DNA of 64,000 bases from Francisella sp. LA112445 (lineage in GTDB: Bacteria; Pseudomonadota; Gammaproteobacteria; Francisellales; Francisellaceae), in NCBI RefSeq assembly GCF_012224145.1, contig NZ_CP041030.1:1798001-1862000 (forward strand), read 5' to 3'. The notes under the pieces were generated by a model. It ran no database searches. It was not told the DNA's origin and saw only the letters and a list, made by a program, of their open reading frames with translations. Position numbers and translations under genes: made by a program. Below, piece after piece: positions 56,210-64,000 of this stretch (its first letter is position 1; every line of letters begins with the position of its first letter).

Positions 56210-59200
56210 TTAGAAATCTAATGATTCAAGAGCATTTCTTAATGACTCTTCAATATCTTCATTGATGTCTTTCTCAGTTTCTTGAGGCTTGATATTTTCA
56301 ACAGAAGTTTCTTCAATATTGAAAGCTGCTGCAGCATCAGTAAATGCTATACCATCTTCAACACCTAGTTCTTCTCTTATTTTCTCAATCTTCTTAGATT
56401 CTTTTCTTACAGCCAAACCAGTACCTGTTGGTATTAGTCTACCAATAAGAACGTTCTCTTTAAGACCTCTTAATTGATCCACTTGAGAATGTATCGATGC
56501 TTCAGTAAGTACTCTTGTTGTCTCTTGGAACGACGCAGCTGATAAGAATGACTCCGTAGATAAAGAAGATCTTGTAATACCCATAAGTACAAGTTCAAAC
56601 TCTACTTCTTTCTTACCTTGCTCACGTAATCTGTCATTTTCTTCTAAGATTCTAACAAGTTCGATATTTTCATTTTTAACAAACTTACTATCACCCTCAT
56701 CAATTACAACAGCTTTTCTTAGCATTTGTCTTACGATCGTTTCAATATGCTTATCGTTAATTACAACACCTTGCATACGATATACAGACTGAGCCTCAAT
56801 CAATATATAGTCAGCAAAAGCTTCTAATCCTTTATACTGAAGTAGATCATGTGGATCTGTAGGTCCATCTGCTAAGACATCACCTTTAACAACATTTTCA
56901 CCATCAAAAACAACCAAGTGACGAGATTTAGGTAATAAAATTTCTTCAATAATATGACCACTCTTATCTAAAATCTCAATTCTTTGTTTTTCTTTAGTGT
57001 CTCTGTTACCAAGTCTTACCATACCATCACATGGAGAAAGTATAGCAGCCTCTTTAGGGCGTCTAGCCTCAAATAATTCAGCAACACGCGGAAGACCACC
57101 TGTAATATCCTTGTTCTTAGACCCTTCTAGAGGAATCTTAGCAACAACATCACCAATTTCTAACTGAGTATCATCAGAAACACTTAGTACAGCACCTACT
57201 GCTAAAGATATTGACTTAAGTTCATTACCTTTTTCATCAACAATCTTAACAACTGGTTTTAAGTTCTTAGATGTTGTTCTTTGAGATATAGAAGTGATCT
57301 CAATAGTTTGTTGGCCAGTTAGATCATCATAAGTATGCTTAGATGTTATACCATCTATTACATCTTCAAGAACTACCTTACCAGCAACATCTGTAATTAA
57401 TGGCTGAGCATGAGGATCCCAAGTAGCAATTATATCACCGATCTCTACAGTTTTACCGCTAGCTAAAGGAACATTTGCACCCATAGGGATTTTATGTTGC
57501 TCCCTTACACGACCCATAGTATCAGAAACAATAATTTCACCAGCACGCGAGATTACAATCTCTTGGCCTTCTTTGTTAGTTACTGTTCTAATGTTCTTAA
57601 ACTTGATCTTACCAGCTGTTTTAACTTTGATATCAGAAACTGTAACACCTAGAGATGCCGCACCACCTGTATGGAACGTTCTCATTGTCAACTGCGTACC
57701 TGGCTCACCAATTGATTGAGCAGCGATTACACCAACAGACTCACCAACGTTAACCTGTCTTTCACGCGCTAGATCTCTACCATAACACTTAGCACATAAA
57801 CCTCTACGTGTTTTACATGTGATTGGTGATCTAACTTTGATCATATCAATACCATTATCATCAAGTAGCTCAACTAGATTCTCATCCAATAAAGTACCTT
57901 CTTCTAATAGTACAATACCTTTTTCAGTTACAACATCAGCAGCTAATGTTCTACCTAAGGCTCTCTCTACTAGTGGAACCTTAACTTCACCATCTTCAAC
58001 GATAGCTGAGAACATTAAACCATCATCAGTACCACAATCTTCTTCAATAACAACTAAGTCTTGAGCAACATCAACTAATCTACGTGTCAGGTAACCTGCG
58101 TTAGCTGTTTTAAGAGCTGTATCTGCAAGACCCTTACGAGCACCGTGAGTAGATGTAAAGTACTGTAATACTGATAGACCTTCTCTAAAGTTTGCTGTAA
58201 TTGCAGTTTCTATCATCGTACCATCTGGTTTTGCCATTAGACCACGCATACCAGCAAGCTGTCTCATCTGGTTATAAGAACCCCTAGCACCAGATTTAGC
58301 CATCATATAAACTGAGTTAAATGATTCTGTCTCTTTTGTTTCACCATTTACAGTGATTGTATCTTTAGATATAGCATCCATCATCGAAGCTCCAACCTCA
58401 TCAGAAGTTTTACCCCAAATATTGATGATGTTGTTATATCTTTCATTTTCTGTAATTAATGAAGATTGATACTGTTCTGTAATATGCTTAATTTCTTGTT
58501 CAGCTTCTTCTACTTTAGCTTCTTTATCATCAGGAATAGTCATATCATCAACACCTACAGAGATACCTGATAGAGTTGAGTATTTAAAACCTGCATACAT
58601 TAATTTATCAGCTAAAACTACAGTAGCTTTACCACCTAGCACTCTGAATGCTTGGTTGATAATTTTAGAAATTTCTTTCTTCACTAAAACTTTATTTAAT
58701 AAAGAGAAAGATAAACCTTCAGGTAGTATATTAAGAAGAAGTGCTCTACCAACTGTAGTATTTACAACTCCTTTCTCATTATAAGTATTACCCTTAGTAT
58801 CAAAAACTTGTCTATCTACTCTTAGTTTAATTTTAGCGTGTATATCAATAGTTCCTGAACTATAAGCTCTGCTTACATCTTCATAACTAGCAAATAATTT
58901 ACCTTCACCTCTAGCACCCTCTTTTTCTCTAGTGATATAGTATAAACCTAACACGATATCCTGAGTAGGAGTAATAATTGGTTGTCCAGATGCAGGTGAT
59001 AAGATGTTGTTTGTAGACATCATTAACACACGCGACTCTAACTGTGATTCAACAGTTAAAGGTACGTGAACAGCCATTTGGTCACCATCAAAGTCAGCAT
59101 TAAATGCCGCGCACACTAGAGGATGTAGCTGTATTGCTTTACCTTCAATTAGCTTAGGTTCAAAAGCTTGGATACCTAACCTATGTAGTGTAGGAGCACG

Positions 59201-60466
59201 GTTTAGAAGAACTGGATGCTCATTAATAACGATCTCTAGAATATCCCATACTGCCGCTTCTTCAAGCTCAACCATTCTCTTAGCTTGTTTAATAGTAGTA
59301 GCATGACCACCTAGTCTTAGCTTAGAGTATACAAATGGTTTAAATAACTCTAGAGCCATTTTCTTAGGAAGACCACACTCGTGTAATCTTAAAGATGGAC
59401 CTACAGTAATTACTGAACGTCCAGAATAGTCCACACGCTTACCGAGTAGGTTTTGACGGAAACGACCTTGCTTACCTTTAATCATATCAGCTAATGATTT
59501 AAGTGGACGCTTGTTAGAGCCAGTTACAGCTCTACCACGTCTACCATTATCTAATAACGCATCAACTGATTCTTGAAGCATTCTCTTTTCATTTCTAACA
59601 ATGATATCTGGAGCATTAAGATCTAATAGCTTTTTAAGTCTATTGTTTCTATTAATTACTCTACGATATAAATCGTTTAAATCAGAAGTTGCAAACCTAC
59701 CACCTTCGATAGGTACAAGAGGTCTTAAATCTGGTGGAAGAACTGGTAATACTGTCATTACCATCCACTCAGGCTTATTACCTGATGCCTGGAAAGTTTC
59801 AAGAAGTCTTAATCTCTTGATAGCTTTTTCTTTCTTAGCTGTAGATTTACTTTGTGCATATTCTTCTTGTAAAATTTCTATTTCAGATTCAATATCTGTA
59901 TCTGATAATAGATCTCTAATAGCTTCAGCACCCATAGATGCTTCAAACTCATAACCATAGTTCTCTAGAGCTTCAGCATACTCTTCATCTGTAAGAAGTT
60001 GCTTTTTCTCTAAAGGTGTCATTCCTGGATCAGTAACAATATACGACTCAAAATATAGAACTTTCTCTACATTCTTAAGAGGCATATCCAAGAAAAGACC
60101 AATTCTTGAAGGAAGAGACTTTAAGTACCAAATATGTACAACAGGACAAACTAGATCAATATGTCCCATTCTTTCTCTTCTTACTTTAGTTTGCTCAACT
60201 TCAACGCCGCAACGCTCACAAACTACACCACGATGTTTTAGACGCTTATATTTACCACATAAACATTCGTAGTCTTTCACAGGACCAAAAATCTTAGCAC
60301 AAAATAAACCATCTCTTTCTGGCTTAAATGTTCTATAGTTAATAGTTTCTGGCTTTTTAACTTCACCATGAGACCATGAACGAACAACCTCTGGAGATGC
60401 TAAAGATATTTTAATAATATCAAACTTTTTACTATTGTAATTTTGATGTAGGATACCGTTATTCAC
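56210..60466 (-). CDS. rpoC: DNA-directed RNA polymerase subunit beta'
   Basis: Largest polymerase subunit, 1418 residues. The N-terminal zinc ribbon is [20 protein letters not shown] (about 70-90). The catalytic magnesium motif is [12 protein letters not shown]. The second zinc site includes [17 protein letters not shown], followed by the trigger-loop segment [18 protein letters not shown]. The start is a GTG at 60466 with GGAGAG upstream. It is 59 bp downstream of rpoB in the same operon. Confidence 0.98.
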   Translation of the reverse strand: MNNGILHQNYNSKKFDIIKISLASPEVVRSWSHGEVKKPETINYRTFKPERDGLFCAKIFGPVKDYECLCGKYKRLKHRGVVCERCGVEVEQTKVRRERMGHIDLVCPVVHIWYLKSLPSRIGLFLDMPLKNVEKVLYFESYIVTDPGMTPLEKKQLLTDEEYAEALENYGYEFEASMGAEAIRDLLSDTDIESEIEILQEEYAQSKSTAKKEKAIKRLRLLETFQASGNKPEWMVMTVLPVLPPDLRPLVPIEGGRFATSDLNDLYRRVINRNNRLKKLLDLNAPDIIVRNEKRMLQESVDALLDNGRRGRAVTGSNKRPLKSLADMIKGKQGRFRQNLLGKRVDYSGRSVITVGPSLRLHECGLPKKMALELFKPFVYSKLRLGGHATTIKQAKRMVELEEAAVWDILEIVINEHPVLLNRAPTLHRLGIQAFEPKLIEGKAIQLHPLVCAAFNADFDGDQMAVHVPLTVESQLESRVLMMSTNNILSPASGQPIITPTQDIVLGLYYITREKEGARGEGKLFASYEDVSRAYSSGTIDIHAKIKLRVDRQVFDTKGNTYNEKGVVNTTVGRALLLNILPEGLSFSLLNKVLVKKEISKIINQAFRVLGGKATVVLADKLMYAGFKYSTLSGISVGVDDMTIPDDKEAKVEEAEQEIKHITEQYQSSLITENERYNNIINIWGKTSDEVGASMMDAISKDTITVNGETKETESFNSVYMMAKSGARGSYNQMRQLAGMRGLMAKPDGTMIETAITANFREGLSVLQYFTSTHGARKGLADTALKTANAGYLTRRLVDVAQDLVVIEEDCGTDDGLMFSAIVEDGEVKVPLVERALGRTLAADVVTEKGIVLLEEGTLLDENLVELLDDNGIDMIKVRSPITCKTRRGLCAKCYGRDLARERQVNVGESVGVIAAQSIGEPGTQLTMRTFHTGGAASLGVTVSDIKVKTAGKIKFKNIRTVTNKEGQEIVISRAGEIIVSDTMGRVREQHKIPMGANVPLASGKTVEIGDIIATWDPHAQPLITDVAGKVVLEDVIDGITSKHTYDDLTGQQTIEITSISQRTTSKNLKPVVKIVDEKGNELKSISLAVGAVLSVSDDTQLEIGDVVAKIPLEGSKNKDITGGLPRVAELFEARRPKEAAILSPCDGMVRLGNRDTKEKQRIEILDKSGHIIEEILLPKSRHLVVFDGENVVKGDVLADGPTDPHDLLQYKGLEAFADYILIEAQSVYRMQGVVINDKHIETIVRQMLRKAVVIDEGDSKFVKNENIELVRILEENDRLREQGKKEVEFELVLMGITRSSLSTESFLSAASFQETTRVLTEASIHSQVDQLRGLKENVLIGRLIPTGTGLAVRKESKKIEKIREELGVEDGIAFTDAAAAFNIEETSVENIKPQETEKDINEDIEESLRNALESLDF

Positions 60467-60525
60467 AGGTAACTCTCCTATACTTTTATTTTAATAACAA
60501 AAAATAAGTAGCTTTTAAAGATAGC

Positions 60526-63500
60526 TTATTCTTCCTCAGATGAATGGTCAAAATCCATATCTATACCCAGTGCTCTAACTTCATTTCTTAGAACATTGAA
60601 TGATTCTGGAACATCAACACTCATAGTCAACTTACCATCAACTATATTCTTATACATTTTAGATCTACCAGCTATATCATCTGATTTAACTGTTAACATC
60701 TCTCTTAGCGTATAAGCAGCACCATATGCTTGTAATGCCCAAACCTCCATCTCACCGAATCTTTGGCCACCAAACTGTGCTTTACCACCTAGAGGCTGTT
60801 GTGTAACTAAACTATACGATCCAGTCGATCTAGCATGCATCTTATCATCTACTAAGTGATCAAGCTTCAACATATACATATAACCAACTGTTACATTTCT
60901 ATCAAATGCTTGACCTGTACGGCCATCAAAAAGTTTCATCTGACCATTACTTGCAAAACCACCTATTTTTAATAGAGATTTAATATCTTCTTCTCTTGCA
61001 CCATCAAATACAGGAGTTGCAATTGGTACACCATCTTTTAAGTTTTCACAAAGAGTTAAAACTTCTTCATCACTTAAAGATTCTAGGTCAACTTTTTTAT
61101 TACCAACGCTATTATAAACCTCTTCAAGGGTTTTTCTTAACTCAGCTGCTTTTCTAGTTTGCTCTAATGTTTTCTCTACTCTCTTACCAAGACCATATGA
61201 AGCCAAACCTAAGTGAGCCTCAAGAATCTGACCGATATTCATACGCGATGGAATACCTAGAGGGTTCAAACAAACATCTACAGGAGTCCCATCTTCCATA
61301 TACGGCATATCTTCAACAGGTAGTACACGTGATACCACACCTTTGTTACCGTGACGACCAGCCATTTTATCACCTGGCTGAATACGTTTCTTGATAGCAA
61401 CAAAAACTTTAACTGTTTGAAGTACACCTGGAGATAGTTCATTGCTTTGAGTAATAGATTTTTTCTTAATCTCAAATTTAGCATCAATAGCTATTTTTGC
61501 TTCATCATAATACTCTTTAGCTTTTTCTACTCTATCATTAAGCTTCTCATCTTCAAAAGATATTTCTAACCATTTAGCAAACGGAAGTTTCTCTAAAAAC
61601 TCCTTAGTTAGAACAGCACCTTTCTTAAGACCTTTTGCTTTTAGAACTTTAGCACCAACAATATCACTTTCTACTGAAGATCTAACTACAGATTCAATTA
61701 CAGCAAACTCTTCATCAAAGTCTTTACGAGCCTTGTTTATTTGCTCTTTTTCAATCTGAAGTGCTCTTAAGCTCTTACCACCTTTATCATTTTCAAAAAC
61801 TTGAACATTGATAACTGTACCAGAAGTACCACTTGGCATTCTCAATGAACTATCAGCAACATTAGAAGCTTTTTCATTAAAGATTGCTCTTAGTAACCTT
61901 TCCTCTGGAGTTAGTTGTTGTTCAGCTTTAGGAGTGATCTTAGCTACAAGAATATCACCAGCTTCAACATTAGCACCAATATGTACAATCCCTGACTCAT
62001 CAAGTTTTGCTAAACCTGACTCACTTACGTTAGGAATATCTGCAGTTATCTCTTCAGGACCAAGCTTAGTATCACGAGCTACACAAGTAAACTCTTCAAT
62101 ATGTATACTTGTATACTTATCATCTTTCACTATTCTTTCAGATAGTAAAATTGAATCCTCAAAGTTATAACCATTCCATGGCATGAAAGCAACCATAAGG
62201 TTATGACCTAGAGATAGCTCACCGAAATCAGTAGCAAAACCATCTGCTAAAATATCACCAGCTTCAACCTTATCACCAACGTTAACTATTGGACGTTGGT
62301 TAATACAAGTATTTTTATTTGAACGCTTGAATTTAGTTAGGCTATAGATATCAACTAGCTTATTGTCTTTAGACTTATCAGTATCTACCTTAACTACGAT
62401 TCTATTTGAATCTACTTCCGCAATTTCACCAGCATTTCTAGCTATGATACAGTTACCTGAATCTCTAGCAACAATCTTCTCCATACCAGTACCAACTAAA
62501 GGCTTATCTGCTTTAAGAGTTGGTACAGCTTGACGTTGCATGTTCGCACCCATCAATACCCTGTTAGCATCATCGTGCTCTAGGAAAGGTATTAGTGCCG
62601 CTGCTGCTGAAACCATCTGTTTAGCAGAAACATCCATATATTGAACTCTGCTAGATTCTGTAAATATTGCTTCACCACCTGAACGACACTGAATAAGATC
62701 TTCAACAAAGTGATTATCTTTATCAAGTTCTGTAGAAGCTTGTGCAATTACATAGTTATCTTCATCGATAGCTGATAAGTATTCGATCTCATCAGTAACT
62801 CTACCATCAACAACTTTTCTATATGGGGCTTCTAAGAAACCAAAGTCATTTACTCTAGAGTAACTAGCTAATGAGTTGATAAGACCAATGTTTGGACCCT
62901 CTGGAGTCTCAATTGGACATAATCTACCATAGTGAGTTGCGTGAACGTCACGAACCTCAAAACCAGCTCTATCACGTGATAAACCACCTGGACCTAATGC
63001 AGAAATTCTACGCTTGTGCGTAACTTCTGATAATGGGTTATCCTGATCCATAAACTGTGATAACGCACCAGATGTAAAGAACTCTTTAATCGCAGCTGTA
63101 ATCGGCTTAGAGTTTACGATATCTTTAGGCATAAGCTTATCTTTATGTACTAAAGACATACTTTCACGGATACCTTTTTCTACACGGTAAAGACCTATTC
63201 TAAATTGGTTTTCAACCATCTCACCAACAGAACGCACACGTCTATTACCTAAGTGATCGATATCATCAACCTTGCCTTTACCATCACGAATATTAATTAG
63301 CTCTTCTAATACGCCAACGATATCACTATTTTCTAGAGTATAAATATCTTTAGAAACTTTATCTGAACCTAATCTAGCATTTAGCTTCATTCTACCGATA
63401 TCAGATAAGCTATACCTGCTTTCGATAAAGAATAAGCCTTCAAATAATGCTTTAACTGATGCAGCTGCTGGAGGATCACCAGGTCTTAGTACTTTATAAA

Positions 63501-64000
63501 TTTCAACTAAAGCTTCATCAGTATTTTTTGTTAGATCATACTTTAGAGTATCAGAAATATATCTACCTTTTTCAGTAGTTATGAAATCGATAACTTCTAG
63601 CTCAAGCATGCCCACACCAACGCATGCTTCTAATAAGCTCTCTGTAACATCATCATTTGCATATGCTATAACTTCACCAGTAGCCTCATTAACGATATCT
63701 TTCGCTACTCTAAGAGTACTTACTAAGTCAAAATCTATAGCAACAGAGTCGATGCCTGAATCTTTAATTTTCTTAACATCTCTAGATGTTAATTTCTTGT
63801 TTTTCTTAACTATTGTTTTGCCTTGATCATCCACAATGTCAAACTTAAGTAGTTCACCTTTCATACTAGGTAAATCATCTAACTTAAGGGCAAAACCTTT
63901 ACTATCAAAAGTAATAGTTTTACTATCTGAGAAATTTTCTAATATCTCTTCTTGAGTATATCCAAGAGCTTTTAAAATTACTGTAGCACAGAATTTTCTT
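60526..64000 (-). CDS. rpoB: DNA-directed RNA polymerase subunit beta, N terminus beyond window
   Basis: About 1157 C-terminal residues are visible. The reading frame stays open through 64000, so an internal Met near 63864 is not the start. The rifampicin-binding region is present: [21 protein letters not shown] (in part [18 protein letters not shown]) and [17 protein letters not shown]. Further hallmarks are [20 protein letters not shown] (in part [12 protein letters not shown]), [17 protein letters not shown] and [18 protein letters not shown]. In the RRDR, the usual sensitive-type residues (D, H, R and S around DQDNP, THKRR and LSRD) are seen, so no resistance mutation is obvious. Confidence 0.98.
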   Translation of the reverse strand, partial: RKFCATVILKALGYTQEEILENFSDSKTITFDSKGFALKLDDLPSMKGELLKFDIVDDQGKTIVKKNKKLTSRDVKKIKDSGIDSVAIDFDLVSTLRVAKDIVNEATGEVIAYANDDVTESLLEACVGVGMLELEVIDFITTEKGRYISDTLKYDLTKNTDEALVEIYKVLRPGDPPAAASVKALFEGLFFIESRYSLSDIGRMKLNARLGSDKVSKDIYTLENSDIVGVLEELINIRDGKGKVDDIDHLGNRRVRSVGEMVENQFRIGLYRVEKGIRESMSLVHKDKLMPKDIVNSKPITAAIKEFFTSGALSQFMDQDNPLSEVTHKRRISALGPGGLSRDRAGFEVRDVHATHYGRLCPIETPEGPNIGLINSLASYSRVNDFGFLEAPYRKVVDGRVTDEIEYLSAIDEDNYVIAQASTELDKDNHFVEDLIQCRSGGEAIFTESSRVQYMDVSAKQMVSAAAALIPFLEHDDANRVLMGANMQRQAVPTLKADKPLVGTGMEKIVARDSGNCIIARNAGEIAEVDSNRIVVKVDTDKSKDNKLVDIYSLTKFKRSNKNTCINQRPIVNVGDKVEAGDILADGFATDFGELSLGHNLMVAFMPWNGYNFEDSILLSERIVKDDKYTSIHIEEFTCVARDTKLGPEEITADIPNVSESGLAKLDESGIVHIGANVEAGDILVAKITPKAEQQLTPEERLLRAIFNEKASNVADSSLRMPSGTSGTVINVQVFENDKGGKSLRALQIEKEQINKARKDFDEEFAVIESVVRSSVESDIVGAKVLKAKGLKKGAVLTKEFLEKLPFAKWLEISFEDEKLNDRVEKAKEYYDEAKIAIDAKFEIKKKSITQSNELSPGVLQTVKVFVAIKKRIQPGDKMAGRHGNKGVVSRVLPVEDMPYMEDGTPVDVCLNPLGIPSRMNIGQILEAHLGLASYGLGKRVEKTLEQTRKAAELRKTLEEVYNSVGNKKVDLESLSDEEVLTLCENLKDGVPIATPVFDGAREEDIKSLLKIGGFASNGQMKLFDGRTGQAFDRNVTVGYMYMLKLDHLVDDKMHARSTGSYSLVTQQPLGGKAQFGGQRFGEMEVWALQAYGAAYTLREMLTVKSDDIAGRSKMYKNIVDGKLTMSVDVPESFNVLRNEVRALGIDMDFDHSSEEE

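Noticed and set aside
63581-63826. Plus-strand ORFs inside rpoB and rpoC
   Set aside because: They are serine-rich antisense shadows of long conserved genes.

Overview
The window looks like a chromosomal segment of a Francisella species. It is strongly AT-rich (about one third G+C by eye), and encodes Gammaproteobacteria-type housekeeping proteins: GroES/GroEL, the rpsP-rimM-trmD-rplS cluster, hemA-prfA-prmC, rpoB-rpoC, parE and metK. It also has a Francisella-like mix of many MFS carriers, type IV pilus minor pilins, a secreted chitinase and an IS5-family element. The assignment rests on pattern recognition, not on a database search. Most of the window is ordinary core genome. I see no CRISPR array, prophage or rRNA operon.

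Layout. 1-1.2 kb: 3' part of lysA preceded by an L,D-transpeptidase gene. 1.65-9.8 kb: gdhA, a flavoprotein, an HTH protein, a DUF2062 membrane protein, an M19 dipeptidase-like protein with an altered metal motif, an SDR, an APC permease, a tautomerase and a methyltransferase. 9.8-12.1 kb: groES-groEL with a sigma-32-like promoter and a repeat element between the two genes. 12.1-18.1 kb: a secreted hydrolase, a Bcr/CflA carrier, tRNA-Arg(CCG), a frameshifted IS5-type element, a sugar porter, a beta-lactamase-fold hydrolase and the 4.5S RNA gene ffs. 18.2-23.9 kb: yaaA, rlmH, a GH19-type chitinase, a GNAT, a secreted Gln/Asn-rich repeat protein and another Bcr/CflA carrier. 23.9-33.3 kb: prmB, cysS, a three-gene minor-pilin operon whose last product carries an (Asn-Gly)15 tract, and hemA-prfA-prmC. 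33.4-38.6 kb: yfgM, bamB, a third Bcr/CflA carrier and parE. 38.7-41.9 kb: an MHS-type carrier, ampD, a PAP2 phosphatase and rppH.

42.1-48.2 kb is the most unusual part. A stand-alone adenylation-thiolation-reductase protein (982 aa) is followed by a translationally overlapping SDR and an EamA exporter. Converging on them are a HAD phosphatase and an isopenicillin-N-synthase-like Fe(II) oxygenase. This has the make-up of a small, self-contained pathway that activates an acid (perhaps an amino acid), reduces it, modifies it and exports it. Its product cannot be read from sequence.

48.3-64 kb: a PGPGW membrane protein, xerD, rplS, trmD, rimM, rpsP, metK, a fatty-acid desaturase, tsaD with a LapA-like gene, rpoC and the start-truncated rpoB. 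Notable non-coding elements are a double-hairpin REP-like element between rimM and trmD, back-to-back metK/rpsP promoters whose -35 boxes form one palindrome, a foldable metK leader, and two related palindromic repeats (groES-groEL gap and downstream of metK).
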